From the NCBI GenBank assembly GCA_963789255.1, contig CAWBJW010000003.1, positions 62,001-126,000 on the forward strand: a stretch of 64,000 nucleotides of DNA, given 5' to 3'. A program made the translations under genes and the position numbers. This DNA comes from DATARH01 sp963789255. GTDB taxonomy: Bacteria > Pseudomonadota > Alphaproteobacteria > ATCC43930 > CGMCC-115725. Positions 54,767 to 63,889 of the stretch are shown here, piece after piece; position 1 is the first letter of the stretch; every line of letters begins with the position of its first letter. The notes beneath the pieces were generated by a model. It was given only the letters and a program-made list of their open reading frames with translations, ran no database searches and was not told where the DNA came from.

Positions 54767-55492
54767 CTAAGCTCCGGCGTGCCAGGTGGCGCGTTTTTGG
54801 CGATACATGGCGCGGTCGGCCGCTTCGATCGCGTGCTGGGGATCGTCGGTCCCCGAAAACGCATAGACGCCGTAGGCGGCCGAGACCCGAAGGGTGACAT
54901 CGCTCCAGCGCAGCGGCGCTTCGGCGATCGCCTCGGCCAGCGCGGCCGCCTTGCCGTGGGCCTGCTCCTCGTCGGTTTGCGCGAGGATCACGCCGAATTC
55001 GTCGCCGCCGAGACGCCCGACGATATCGCTCGACCGAATGTTGTCGCGCAGCACCGTGGCGATATGGCGCAATGCCGCATCGCCCGCGGGGTGGCCATGC
55101 GAGTCGTTGATCTGCTTCATGTTGTTGACATCGAAATAGACGACGCTCGCCGGCACGCCATAGCGGTGGGTGAAGGCGATCATGCGGGTCAGCTGGCGAA
55201 CAAAAGCGCGCCGGTTGGCGACCGGCGTCAGCGAGTCTTCGTCGGCGAGGCGTTCCAGCGAGGCGATCCGGCCGCGCGCTTTCCCCAGTTCGTCGCGCAA
55301 GCGGTCCCGCTCCGCCGCGAGGCGGACCACCGCCGCGCGCAGCTCGGGGGTCAGCGCATCCTCGGAAATGCCGGGAATATCAAGGGCCGAACCTGGATCG
55401 CCGCCCGCGGGTCCGGTGGCATCGCCGCGCGCCCGGCGCCGCCGATCCCCGTCGGCGCCGACGATGGCCTGATTTGAACCGCGCCTTGGCAT
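54767..55492 (-). CDS. GGDEF diguanylate cyclase
   Basis: This 241-residue cytosolic protein has a coiled linker (AAVVRLAAERDRLRDELGKA, RGRIASLERLADEDSLT) leading into a GGDEF domain: NRRAFVRQLTRMIAFTHRYG, VVYFDVNNMKQINDSHGHPA and the intact active-site loop IVGRLGGDEFGVIL. It should make cyclic di-GMP. No inhibitory RxxD site is seen just before the loop. The start ATG at 55492 is the only one giving a sensible N-terminus; its ribosome-binding site is weak. It is convergent with the DUF465 gene. Confidence 0.88.
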   Translation of the reverse strand: MPRRGSNQAIVGADGDRRRRARGDATGPAGGDPGSALDIPGISEDALTPELRAAVVRLAAERDRLRDELGKARGRIASLERLADEDSLTPVANRRAFVRQLTRMIAFTHRYGVPASVVYFDVNNMKQINDSHGHPAGDAALRHIATVLRDNIRSSDIVGRLGGDEFGVILAQTDEEQAHGKAAALAEAIAEAPLRWSDVTLRVSAAYGVYAFSGTDDPQHAIEAADRAMYRQKRATWHAGA

Positions 55493-55691
55493 ACCCAGCG
55501 ATGTCCCTGCACAGGCTGTGGGAGAGGCATTCCCAGTGTGTCTATAATCGACAGATGGGGATTCTCTGAAGCAAATTTGCGGCGATACAGCCGCAGCCGG
55601 CAAACTCGCACGGCGCCGCGGCGCTCGCTTGTGAGGCCGGGACCGGCTTCTATAATCGGCCCGCACGCGGACACGAACCGGAAGGAGCAAC

Positions 55692-56186
55692 ATGACCGAG
55701 GCGGCCTGCGCGATCGGCATCATCATGGGCAGCCAATCCGATTGGGAAACGATGCAACATGCCGCCCATGCCCTCGACCGGCTCGGCATCGCCTACGAGA
55801 CGCGCATCGTCTCGGCGCATCGCACGCCCGAGCGCCTCTATGCGTACGCGCGCGGCGCGCAGGCGCGCGGATTGAAGGCGATCATCGCCGGCGCCGGCGG
55901 CGCCGCCCATCTGCCGGGCATGGTTGCGGCGCTGTCTCCGGTGCCGGTCCTCGGCGTCCCGATCGAAAGCCGCACCCTGCGCGGCCTCGACAGCCTGTTG
56001 TCGATCGTCCAGATGCCGGCCGGCGTGCCGGTGGCGACCTTTGCGATCGGCCAGGCCGGCGCGGTCAACGCGGCGCTGTTTGCCGCTTCCATCCTCGGCC
56101 TTGCCGACCCTGCCGCCGCCGCCGCGCTGGCGGGGTGGCGGCAGGCCCAGACCGACGCCGTGGCGGACCGCCCGGACAGCCGCTGA
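55692..56186 (+). CDS. purE: N5-carboxyaminoimidazole ribonucleotide mutase
   Basis: PurE converts N5-CAIR to CAIR in purine synthesis. This 164-residue protein has IGIIMGSQSDWETMQHAAHA, YETRIVSAHRTPERLYAYAR, IAGAGGAAHLPGMVAALSPV and PVLGVPIESRTLRGLDSLLS. The start ATG at 55692 follows GGAAGGAG. Its stop shares a base with the purK start (TGATG), the usual coupled arrangement. Confidence 0.95.
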   Translation: MTEAACAIGIIMGSQSDWETMQHAAHALDRLGIAYETRIVSAHRTPERLYAYARGAQARGLKAIIAGAGGAAHLPGMVAALSPVPVLGVPIESRTLRGLDSLLSIVQMPAGVPVATFAIGQAGAVNAALFAASILGLADPAAAAALAGWRQAQTDAVADRPDSR

Positions 56187-57253
56187 TGCTGCCGCCGGGG
56201 AGCACGATCGGCATCCTCGGCGGCGGCCAGCTCGGCCGCATGACGGCAATCGCCGCGGCGCGCCTTGGCTACCGCACGCATGTTTTTGCCACCGAGCCGG
56301 ATGCCCCGGCGGCGCAGGTCGCAGCATCCGCGACGATCGCACCCTATGGCGATGCCGTGGCGGTCGCACGGTTCGCCGCCGCGGTCGATGTCGCGACCTG
56401 CGAATTCGAGAATATCCCGGCGGCGGCGCTGCGCCGGGTCGCAGCAAAGCGGCCGGTATTGCCGCGCCCGGAGATCCTCGAAATCGCCCAGGACCGCCTG
56501 CGCGAGAAGAATTTCCTGCGCGCGATCGGCATTGCCACCGTTGATTATCGCGAGGTCGGCGACGCCGAGGCGCTCGCCGGCGCGGCGCGCGAGCTCGGCA
56601 TTCCGGCGGTGCTCAAGACCGTGCGCCTGGGCTACGACGGCAAGGGTCAGGTTCTGCTGAACGCCGACATCAGACCGGCGGAAGCCTGGCGCCGCATGGG
56701 CGGGACGGTCGGCATCCTCGAAAGCTACGTTGATTTCCAATGCGAGATTTCGGTCATCATTGCGCGCACGGCCGACGGCACTCTGAGCGCCTATCCGCCG
56801 GTCGAGAACCGGCACGTCAACCATATCCTCGACACGACGATCGCCCCGGCGCGGCTCATGCCCGACACAGCGGCAGAGGCCACGGCGATCGCTCGCCATA
56901 TCGCCGAACGGCTCGACCTCGTCGGGGTTCTCGCGGTCGAGATGTTCGTCACCAAATCGGGTGCGATCCTCGTCAACGAGTTGGCGCCGCGCCCGCACAA
57001 TTCCGGGCACTGGACGATCGATGCCTGCATCACCAGCCAGTTCGAGCAGCTGGTCCGCGCGATCTGCGGGCTGCCGCTCGGCTCGACCGAGCGGCATGCC
57101 AATGCGGTCATGACCAACCTCATTGGCCGCGACGTGGCGAAATGGCGCGAGGCGCTCGACGACCCGCGCGCCAAGCTCCACCTCTACGGCAAAAGCGCGG
57201 TCCGCCCCGGCCGCAAGATGGGCCATGTCACCCGGCTGATCACGCGAGCCTGA
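56186..57253 (+). CDS. purK: 5-(carboxyamino)imidazole ribonucleotide synthase
   Basis: PurK is an ATP-grasp enzyme that carboxylates AIR to N5-CAIR using bicarbonate. This 355-residue protein has TIGILGGGQLGRMTAIAAAR, ATCEFENIPAAALRRVA, PAVLKTVRLGYDGKGQVLLN, VDFQCEISVIIARTADG and LVNELAPRPHNSGHWTIDAC. It feeds its product directly to PurE, encoded just upstream. Confidence 0.95.
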   Translation: MLPPGSTIGILGGGQLGRMTAIAAARLGYRTHVFATEPDAPAAQVAASATIAPYGDAVAVARFAAAVDVATCEFENIPAAALRRVAAKRPVLPRPEILEIAQDRLREKNFLRAIGIATVDYREVGDAEALAGAARELGIPAVLKTVRLGYDGKGQVLLNADIRPAEAWRRMGGTVGILESYVDFQCEISVIIARTADGTLSAYPPVENRHVNHILDTTIAPARLMPDTAAEATAIARHIAERLDLVGVLAVEMFVTKSGAILVNELAPRPHNSGHWTIDACITSQFEQLVRAICGLPLGSTERHANAVMTNLIGRDVAKWREALDDPRAKLHLYGKSAVRPGRKMGHVTRLITRA

Positions 57254-57260
57254 GCCGCGA

Positions 57261-57899
57261 TCAGCGCGACGGGTGCCGCAGGCGGAAGGGGTTGGGCAGG
57301 TTGCCGGCCGCGGCGGCGAGGTGATCGCGCCAGCCGGTCAGGCGATGCAGCTCGGCGAGCCGGCGCTCGATGAAGGCCTCAGTGTCGGCAAAATCCGGCG
57401 AGCGGTCGTTGAGCCAATACAGCGTCGCGCCGGCATAGATGCCGGCCAGTGTCGCGCGCTTGGTATAAAAGCTGAAATCGGTCGCGCGGTCGCCGACGCC
57501 ATGCCAGATGGCGTCGACCGTAGCGTAGAGGAGGCGCAGGCCGAGAGCGGCATTGTGCGGCATCGCCAGGACCGAGAGGCCGCGCCGCACCGCCTCGCGC
57601 CATGGCATCAGCACCTCGAAGCGCAGCCGCAGCGCCAGCGCGATCCGCCGCGACAGGCCGGCCGGCTCGGCCGGTTCCTTTTCGAGCCGCTCCAGCATTT
57701 GCCGATCGGCCCACGCGCTGAACGCCGCGATCAGATCCGGCGCGCCGCGCGGAAACAGCGCCGCGGCTTCGCCGACCGGGATGTCGGCGCGGATCGCCGC
57801 CTGCCGCAAGGCGCGCCGCGTCCAGCCGTCGAACGCGACGTTGGGCAACAGCGCCGCGATCAACCGATCGCGCTCGCGCTCGGCGAAGGGGCTCCTCAT
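57261..57899 (-). CDS. COQ9-family ubiquinone biosynthesis protein
   Basis: This 212-residue helical protein has a TetR-like N-terminus (RDRLIAALLPNVAFDGWTRR, ALRQAAIRADIPVGEAAALF) followed by the COQ9 domain (TDFSFYTKRATLAGIYAGAT, LYWLNDRSPDFADTEAFIER). In mitochondria COQ9 binds lipid and presents ubiquinone precursors to COQ7. Its ATG overlaps the def stop by 4 bp. The ubiX gene at 52.6 kb serves the same pathway. Confidence 0.9.
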   Translation of the reverse strand: MRSPFAERERDRLIAALLPNVAFDGWTRRALRQAAIRADIPVGEAAALFPRGAPDLIAAFSAWADRQMLERLEKEPAEPAGLSRRIALALRLRFEVLMPWREAVRRGLSVLAMPHNAALGLRLLYATVDAIWHGVGDRATDFSFYTKRATLAGIYAGATLYWLNDRSPDFADTEAFIERRLAELHRLTGWRDHLAAAAGNLPNPFRLRHPSR

Positions 57900-58459
57900 G
57901 TCTCCGCCTCACCGGCGAGGAACCCCGCCAGGTCGATCGGGTGGCGCTGCAGCTCTTCGATGAAGACGAGCAGGCGATGGTCGGTCATCCGCTGCGGATA
58001 GAGGATGCCGTCGAGATGGTCGCATTCATGCTGCACGACGCGAGCGTGAAACCCCGCCGCCTCGCGCTCGAATGTCGCGCCGTCGAGCGCCAGCCCGCGA
58101 TAGCGGATGCGCAGATGGCGCGGGACGCCGCCGCGCAGCCCGGGGACCGACAGACACCCTTCCCAGCCGAGCGCGCGCTCGGCCCCGACCGGTTCGATCG
58201 CCGGGTTGATCAGCACCGTCAGATCCTGCTCGTTGTCGCCGGGCAGATCGGTCAGCCGCTCGCCGCCGACGCGGAACACGACGATGCGATGGGGCATGTG
58301 CACCTGCGGCGCGGCGAGGCCGGTGCCGCCGGCATCCGCCATCGTCTCGATCATGTCGTTGACCAGCCGGCGCACCCACGGCGCGGTCGGGTCCTCGACC
58401 GCGGCGGCCGGCGCGCGCAATACCGGATGCCCCATGCGGGCGATTTTCAACAAGGCCAT
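57896..58459 (-). CDS. def: Peptide deformylase
   Basis: Def removes the formyl group from new polypeptides. This 187-residue protein has LLKIARMGHPVLRAPAAAVE, GTGLAAPQVHMPHRIVVFRV, the metal Cys in GWEGCLSVPGLRG and the metal-His/catalytic-Glu motif VVQHECDHLDGILYPQRM. Two of its motifs differ slightly from the standard EGCLSxP context, but all catalytic residues are present. The ATG at 58459 gives the family length. It overlaps coq9 by 4 bp. Confidence 0.93.
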   Translation of the reverse strand: MALLKIARMGHPVLRAPAAAVEDPTAPWVRRLVNDMIETMADAGGTGLAAPQVHMPHRIVVFRVGGERLTDLPGDNEQDLTVLINPAIEPVGAERALGWEGCLSVPGLRGGVPRHLRIRYRGLALDGATFEREAAGFHARVVQHECDHLDGILYPQRMTDHRLLVFIEELQRHPIDLAGFLAGEAET

Positions 58460-58603
58460 GACCCAATATGCGATGCGGCGGGCCTCCGGTAAAGCGGCGC
58501 CCGAATGCTTCACAGGACCAGAGGGAAGTGCTAAATCTTGATGCAGAGAGAGGCCGCCCATTGCGGCCGTTTGAGGTCTGACCATCAGCGGAGGGAATCA
58601 GCC

Positions 58604-58807
58604 GTGCAAGTCCTCGTTCGCGACAACAATGTCGACCAGGCCCTCCGGGTCCTCAAAAAGAAAATGCAGCGCGAAGGGGTGTTCCGCGAAATGAAGCTGC
58701 GCCGCGCTTACGAAAAACCCTCCGAGCGCCGCGCCCGCGAGCAGGCCGAGGCGGTGCGCCGCTACCGCAAGCTCCTGCGCAAGCGCATGGAGCGCGAGGG
58801 GTACTGA
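58604..58807 (+). CDS. rpsU: 30S ribosomal protein bS21
   Basis: This 67-residue basic protein reads QVLVRDNNVDQALRVLKKKM, EGVFREMKLRRAYEKPSERR and RYRKLLRKRMEREGY, the complete bS21 sequence pattern. The start is GTG at 58604, supported by GGAGGG eight bases upstream and by the family N-terminus; the longer frame from 58538 is wrong. bS21 helps initiation at the platform of the small subunit. Confidence 0.95.
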   Translation: MQVLVRDNNVDQALRVLKKKMQREGVFREMKLRRAYEKPSERRAREQAEAVRRYRKLLRKRMEREGY

Positions 58808-58824
58808 GCCAACTCCCCGCATTG

Positions 58825-58904
58825 GTAGGATGGGTTGAGCGCAGCGAAGCCCATCGCGTGAGTCACGACAGAAGGTGGGTTTCGCGGTGCTCAACCCATC
58901 CTAC
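58825..58904. repeat. Inverted repeat between rpsU and pntB
   Basis: The arms GTAGGATGGGTTGAGCGCAG (58825-58853) and its imperfect complement ending CTCAACCCATCCTAC (58876-58904) form a long hairpin. Repeats with this GTAGGATGGGTTGAGC core are widespread in bacteria. It could end both convergent transcripts. Confidence 0.85.
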
Positions 58905-58930
58905 GGCGTCCGATCCGCACTCCCTGCTCC

Positions 58931-60325
58931 CTACTCCAGCGCCTTGATGATCTCCTCGCACATCTTCTTGGCGTCGCCGAACAGCATCATCGTGTTGTCG
59001 CGGTAGAACAATTCGTTCTCGACGCCGGCGTAGCCTGACGCCATCGAGCGCTTGACGAACAGCACGGTCTTGGCGCGCTCGACGTCGAGGATCGGCATGC
59101 CGTAGATCGGCGAGGCATGATCGGTCTTTGCCGCCGGGTTGGTGATGTCGTTGGCGCCGATCACGAAGGCCACGTCGGTCGAGGCAAAATCGTGGTTGAT
59201 CGCGTCGAGCTCGAAGACCTCGTCGTAGGGAACATTGGCCTCGGCCAAGAGCACGTTCATGTGCCCGGGCATGCGCCCGGCGACCGGGTGGATCGCATAG
59301 CTGACCTTGACGCCATCCTTTTTCAGCATGTCGGCCATCTCGCGCAGGGCGTGCTGGGCCTGCGCGACGGCCATGCCATAGCCCGGCACGATGATGACCG
59401 AGCCGGCGTTCTTCAGGATGAAGGCGGCGTCTTCCGCGCTGCCCGATTTGACGAGCCGGTCGCCGACCCCGGGTCCGGCCGGCGCGGCGCCGCCCTCGGT
59501 GCCGAACCCGCCCGCTATCACGTGGATGATCGAGCGGTTCATCCCCTTGCACATGATGTAGCTGAGGATCGCCCCCGAGGAGCCGACGAGGGCCCCGGTG
59601 ATGATCAGGAGGCTGTTCGACAGCGTGAAGCCGATGCCGGCGGCGGCCCACCCCGAATAGGAATTCAGCATCGAGATCACGACCGGCATGTCGGCGCCGC
59701 CGATCGGCACGATCAACAAAAAGCCGAAGGCGAGCGAGAGCAGCACCAGGAGGGCGAAGACGCTGCCCGCCTCGGTCATGACGAACAGGACGATCAAAAG
59801 GATCAGCACAATGCCGAGGCCGGCGTTGAGAAAGTGCTGACCCGGAAAAACCAGCGGACGGCCCGATACCAGACCCTGCAATTTGGCGAAGGCGACGACC
59901 GACCCGGTGAAGGTGATCGCGCCGATGGTCAGCCCGATCGCCATCTCGACGAGGCTCGCCCTCTCGATCGCGCCGCTTATGCCGATGCCGTAGGATTCGG
60001 GCGAGGCGAAGGCCGCGGTGGCGACGCACACCGCGGCGAGGCCGACCAGGCTGTGAAAGGCGGCGACCAGCTGCGGCAACGCCGTCATCTGGATCTGGCG
60101 GGCGATATAGGTGCCGGCGCTGCCGCCGATCAGGAGGCCGATGGCGATCAGCCAGTAGCTGACGACCTGCGGCGTCGCCAGCGTCGTCAGGATGGCGATC
60201 GCCATGCCGGCGATGCCGAAGATGTTGCCGCCCCGCGCCGTTTGCGGCGAAGAGAGGCCGCGCAACGCCATGATGAAGCAGACCGAGGCGACCAGGTAGA
60301 GAAAGGCCGAAAGACTCTCGCTCAT
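58931..60325 (-). CDS. pntB: NAD(P) transhydrogenase beta subunit
   Basis: This 464-residue protein has nine or so membrane helices in its first 270 residues (SAFLYLVASVCFIMALRGLS, IQMTALPQLVAAFHSLVGLA, LIVPIGGADMPVVISMLNSY). The NADPH-binding domain III follows: VIIVPGYGMAVAQAQHALRE, HPVAGRMPGHMNVLLAEANV, VIGANDITNPAAK and GYAGVENELFYRDNTMMLFG. With PntAA and PntAB it forms the proton-translocating transhydrogenase that makes NADPH from NADH. Confidence 0.96.
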   Translation of the reverse strand: MSESLSAFLYLVASVCFIMALRGLSSPQTARGGNIFGIAGMAIAILTTLATPQVVSYWLIAIGLLIGGSAGTYIARQIQMTALPQLVAAFHSLVGLAAVCVATAAFASPESYGIGISGAIERASLVEMAIGLTIGAITFTGSVVAFAKLQGLVSGRPLVFPGQHFLNAGLGIVLILLIVLFVMTEAGSVFALLVLLSLAFGFLLIVPIGGADMPVVISMLNSYSGWAAAGIGFTLSNSLLIITGALVGSSGAILSYIMCKGMNRSIIHVIAGGFGTEGGAAPAGPGVGDRLVKSGSAEDAAFILKNAGSVIIVPGYGMAVAQAQHALREMADMLKKDGVKVSYAIHPVAGRMPGHMNVLLAEANVPYDEVFELDAINHDFASTDVAFVIGANDITNPAAKTDHASPIYGMPILDVERAKTVLFVKRSMASGYAGVENELFYRDNTMMLFGDAKKMCEEIIKALE

Positions 60326-60344
60326 GGGTGGATCCTGGCGCCCG

Positions 60345-60752
60345 CTATTTCTTGCGCTGGAACATTTGCAGCATCCGCTGGGTGACGATGAAGCCGCCGA
60401 AGATGTTGACCGCCGCGAGCGTCACCGCGACGAACCCCATGATCTTGGCAAAACTCATGCCCACCGGCCCGGCGGCGATCAGCGCGCCGACGATGATCAC
60501 GCTCGATACCGCGTTGGTCACGCTCATCAGCGGCGAATGCAATGCCGGCGTCACCCGCCAGACCACGTAGTAGCCGACGAACACGGCGAGCACGAACACG
60601 GTCAGCTCGAAGACGAAGGGCGAGCCGGCAGCGGCGGCGGGCGCGGTCTGATGCGCCAGCTCGACGGTCAGCGCGTTGAGATTGTGCGCCAGCTCCGCGG
60701 CATCATTGGCTAGCTCGCCGGCGCGTTGCGCAAGCGATGCGGTATCCGCCAT
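60345..60752 (-). CDS. pntAB: NAD(P) transhydrogenase membrane subunit alpha-2
   Basis: This 135-residue subunit has three membrane helices (FELTVFVLAVFVGYYVVWRV, VSSVIIVGALIAAG, GFVAVTLAAVNIFGGFIVTQ) and the conserved TPALHSPLMSVTNAVS loop. A separate alpha-2 gene, as in Rhodospirillum, is typical of alphaproteobacteria. It lies 19 bp upstream of pntB and 11 bp after pntAA. Confidence 0.94.
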   Translation of the reverse strand: MADTASLAQRAGELANDAAELAHNLNALTVELAHQTAPAAAAGSPFVFELTVFVLAVFVGYYVVWRVTPALHSPLMSVTNAVSSVIIVGALIAAGPVGMSFAKIMGFVAVTLAAVNIFGGFIVTQRMLQMFQRKK

Positions 60753-60763
60753 ACCGGTCTCCG

Positions 60764-61963
60764 TCAGCTGGTGTTGCCGGGGGTGGCGCCGATGGTCGCG
60801 GGCGCGACCACCGGCTGCGGCATGAGGGCCGGATTGACGATCGCGCCGTCGAGCGTCAATAGCGCCGCCCTGACGATTTCGTCCGAAGTATCGATGTGCA
60901 ACTTGCCATCCTTATCGACGAGGAGAGCGAGAAAGGCCACAAGGTTGCGGGCATAAAGCTGGCTGGCATCGGCCGCGACGCGCGACGGCACGTTCAGGTG
61001 GCCGACGATCTTGACCCCGTTTGCCGTCACGGCGATCTCGCCCGGCCGGCTGCCTTCGACATTGCCGCCGGCCTCGACCGCGAGGTCGACGATGACCGAG
61101 CCGGGCATCATGCCGGCGACCATGGCTTCGCTCAGCAGCACCGGCGCAGGGCGGCCCGGGATCAGCGCGGTGCAGATGACGATGTCGGTGCGCTTTAAGG
61201 CCTCGGCGATCTTCTCGCGCTGCCGCCGCTGATAGTCCTCGCCCATCTCGCGGGCGTAGCCGCCCGCCGTCTCGGCGGTGTGCGCGGCCTCCTCGTCGAC
61301 GGTAATGAAGGCCGCGCCGAGGCTCTCGACCTGCTCCTTGGCGGCGGCGCGGACATCGGTGGCGCTGACGATCGCGCCGAGCCGGCGGGCGGTGGCGATC
61401 GCCTGCAGACCGGCCACCCCCGCGCCCATCACCAGGACGCGCGCCGCCTTGATCGTGCCGGCCGCGGTCATCATCATCGGGAACGCCCGGCCGAATTCGG
61501 CAGCGGCGTCGAGCACCGCCTTGTAGCCGGCGAGGTTCGCCTGCGAGGACAAGACGTCCATGGTCTGCGCCCGGGTGATGCGCGGGATCAGCTCCATCGC
61601 AAAAGCGGCAATCCCCGCCTCGGCGTAGGCCTGGACTTCGGTCGGGTTCTGCAACGGCGCCAACAGGCCGATCAGTGCCGCGCCACGCTTGATCAGCCGC
61701 AGCTCGTTGATCGCGTTAGCCCCGTCCAATAGCGGACGCTCCACCTTGAGGACGATGTCGGCGTCGGCGAGCGCCGCCGCCGCGTCGCCGGCGATCGCCG
61801 CTCCCGCCGCGCGATAGGCGTCATCGGTGAAATAGGCGTCGGCCCCGGCGCCGCTTTCGACGACCGGTTCCAGGCCCATGCCGACCATGTGCTTAACGCT
61901 GTCGGGCGATGCCGCCACGCGTCGCTCATGCGCGCGCCGTTCCTTGATGATGGCGACCTTCAT
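60764..61963 (-). CDS. pntAA: NAD(P) transhydrogenase subunit alpha-1 (NAD-binding)
   Basis: This 399-residue soluble domain I binds NAD(H). It has MKVAIIKERRAHERRVAASP, the dinucleotide motif ARVLVMGAGVAGLQAIATAR, SATDVRAAAKEQVESLGA, the mobile-loop region ALIPGRPAPVLLSEAMVAGM and SVIVDLAVEAGGNVEGSRPG. The ATG at 61963 matches the family start. It heads the pntAA-pntAB-pntB operon. Confidence 0.95.
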   Translation of the reverse strand: MKVAIIKERRAHERRVAASPDSVKHMVGMGLEPVVESGAGADAYFTDDAYRAAGAAIAGDAAAALADADIVLKVERPLLDGANAINELRLIKRGAALIGLLAPLQNPTEVQAYAEAGIAAFAMELIPRITRAQTMDVLSSQANLAGYKAVLDAAAEFGRAFPMMMTAAGTIKAARVLVMGAGVAGLQAIATARRLGAIVSATDVRAAAKEQVESLGAAFITVDEEAAHTAETAGGYAREMGEDYQRRQREKIAEALKRTDIVICTALIPGRPAPVLLSEAMVAGMMPGSVIVDLAVEAGGNVEGSRPGEIAVTANGVKIVGHLNVPSRVAADASQLYARNLVAFLALLVDKDGKLHIDTSDEIVRAALLTLDGAIVNPALMPQPVVAPATIGATPGNTS

Positions 61964-62396
61964 CGCGGGGACGGTTCCTCGGACTGCGAGCTCTTCAGGG
62001 AAACCGAGGCATCGGCCGTCTCGCTCTCCCGTTGCGATGCCTGCGGCCCATTTCCGATGTCCTGGGCATCGCCACCGGATGATTTCGACGCGATGGTCTT
62101 CTGCCGGGTTCGTAGCGCTCTTTGCTGCCGCGCACAATGCCGCGCGCCGGCGCCTTTGGGAAGAGCCAAGCCGGCGGGCACCGGCGCGGGCAGCATCGTT
62201 GGCGATATCGCCCCCGACCGCCGCACGGCTGGTTTGGAACGGCCTGCAGGCGTGCTAAGGTGGGTGGCGCGACCGCACTCCGCTCGGCGCCCTGGCTACC
62301 CTGCTTAAGGGTCATCGCGCGGCCAGGCCGTCCGATACCTAAGCCGTCACCCGCCGCCGACCGCTCGCGCGGGGGAATAATCGACCAGGAGGCACG
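61964..62396. other. Intergenic region upstream of pntAA and of the ECF sigma gene
   Basis: No gene is supported; open frames here read as out-of-frame high-GC sequence. It must hold the promoters of the divergent pntAA and sigma-factor genes, but I see no convincing hexamers. Confidence 0.45.
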
Positions 62397-62984
62397 TTGT
62401 CGTTCCGTTGGAAGCTTGCAGAGCGACCGGCCAGCGCGGCTGAACGCGGCAATCCGGTGAGCGCGCGGTTCAGCGACCAGCTGATCGCGGTGCTGCCGAG
62501 GTTGCGCCGCTTTGCCCGAGGCCTCGCCGGAACGGCTGCCGAAGCCGACGACTTGGTTCAGGCGGCATGCGAGCGCGCGCTGGCGCGGGAGCATCAATTT
62601 CAGGAGGGCACCCGGTTCGACAGCTGGATGTTTCGCATCGTGCAGACCATCTGGATCGACCAGCTCCGCGCCCGCGAGGTCCGCAAGGAGGATGGCGATG
62701 TTGCCGAAGAGCGGCTCGGGTCGGATGCGCCGGTCCGCCGCATCGAAGCGCGGCTCGCCCTGGCCGAGGTCAGGCTTGCGGTTGAGCGCCTGTCCCCGGA
62801 GCAGCGGACGGTGCTGATGCTCGTGACCGTGGAGGGCCTCAGCTACAAGGAGGCGGCGGCGGCGCTGAGCGTGCCGGTCGGCACGATCATGAGCCGCCTC
62901 GCCCGTGCGCGGATAGCGCTGCACCAGCAGCTCGACGCCGGCAGCGGCGTCCGCAGGAGTGCGAAGAATGCCGAAGCACAGTGA
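62397..62984 (+). CDS. ECF RNA polymerase sigma factor
   Basis: This protein of about 195 residues has sigma region 2 (LIAVLPRLRRFARGLAGTAA, EADDLVQAACERALAR, FDSWMFRIVQTIWIDQLRAR) and region 4 (RLSPEQRTVLMLVTVEGLSY, KEAAAALSVPVGTIMSRLAR). The TTG start at 62397 is supported by AGGAGG five bases before it; GTG 62457 is an alternative. The gene overlaps a membrane anti-sigma gene, so the activity should be released by an envelope or oxidative signal. Confidence 0.92.
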   Translation: MSFRWKLAERPASAAERGNPVSARFSDQLIAVLPRLRRFARGLAGTAAEADDLVQAACERALAREHQFQEGTRFDSWMFRIVQTIWIDQLRAREVRKEDGDVAEERLGSDAPVRRIEARLALAEVRLAVERLSPEQRTVLMLVTVEGLSYKEAAAALSVPVGTIMSRLARARIALHQQLDAGSGVRRSAKNAEAQ

Positions 62985-63846
62985 CGAGGCGCTCGTCGCC
63001 TATCTCGACGGCGAGCTCGACGATGCGGAGCGGCGTCATGTCGAAGCCTGGCTCGAAGCCGATCCTGCGATTCGCGAGCGGCTGGCGGCGCTGACCCAAT
63101 CGGCCGAGCTGGTGCGCAGCGCCTATGCCGATTTGCTTAACGAGCCGCTGCCCGAGCGCCTGATCGCGGCGGCGCGCGGCGCGACCGAGGAGGCGCATAC
63201 TGCGCCGCCGGAAGCCGAAATCCTGGTGTTGAAGCCGGCGGCCCGGGACGATGCTCCGCTGCCGCACCGGCGCTGGCCGATCGGCGTTGCCGCCGCGGCC
63301 GGGCTGTTCGGCGTGATTTTCGGCGGCGCCGGCACCTATCTCGGCCTTGCCGTGTTCAACCCGGCGAACCCGGCGGCCGAGCGCCAGCTCGTCGCGGCCG
63401 AGGCGAACAATTTCTGGCTCGACAACGCCGCCGGCTATTACAAGCTGACCGTCAGCGCCGGCGACAACATGCTGATCGATGTTCCGGCCAGCAGCGATAA
63501 CCGAGAGGCGCTGCAGAAGATCAGCCAAAGCCTGCCGCAGCAGGTGCGGCTGCCCGATCTGAAGCCGTGGGGGCTCACCTTCCGCGGCGCCCGTCTAGTG
63601 GTGGTCGAGGGTCGCCCGGCGGCACAACTCGTCTATGTCACCGACAACAAGGCGATCGGCCCGCTGACCCTCGTCATCGGCGCGACAACGCTGCCCGACA
63701 TCATGCCGACCTTCGATCACCGGCAGGATGTAAATCTGCTCTACTGGCGCCATCACGGACGTGCCTATGCGCTCGTCGGCCGGACCGACATCGGGTATCT
63801 GTGGGGCATCGCCAACGACGTGGCCTGGCAGCTCGACGCGATCTGA
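62968..63846 (+). CDS. Membrane-anchored anti-sigma factor
   Basis: This is a 292-residue protein. The N-terminal sigma-binding domain (EALVAYLDGELDDAERRHVE, AWLEADPAIRERL) is followed by a single membrane helix near residues 104-128 (WPIGVAAAAGLFGVIFGGAG) and a periplasmic domain of about 160 residues (NNFWLDNAAGYYKLTV, GLTFRGARLVVVEGRPAAQL, VNLLYWRHHGRAYALVGRTD). No zinc-binding HxxxCxxC is seen in the sigma-binding domain. The ATG at 62968 overlaps the sigma gene by 17 bp. The periplasmic part resembles other regulators with a YWRxxGxxYxLVG-type end. Confidence 0.88.
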   Translation: MPKHSDEALVAYLDGELDDAERRHVEAWLEADPAIRERLAALTQSAELVRSAYADLLNEPLPERLIAAARGATEEAHTAPPEAEILVLKPAARDDAPLPHRRWPIGVAAAAGLFGVIFGGAGTYLGLAVFNPANPAAERQLVAAEANNFWLDNAAGYYKLTVSAGDNMLIDVPASSDNREALQKISQSLPQQVRLPDLKPWGLTFRGARLVVVEGRPAAQLVYVTDNKAIGPLTLVIGATTLPDIMPTFDHRQDVNLLYWRHHGRAYALVGRTDIGYLWGIANDVAWQLDAI

Positions 63847-63889
63847 CGGTGTCGCCGCGCCGCGAGCGAAGCGGGAGATGGGCCGGAGG

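Noticed and set aside
61995..62924. Minus-strand open frame across the spacer and sigma-factor gene
   Set aside because: Part of it is antisense to the sigma factor, and the rest has no family resemblance or good start.
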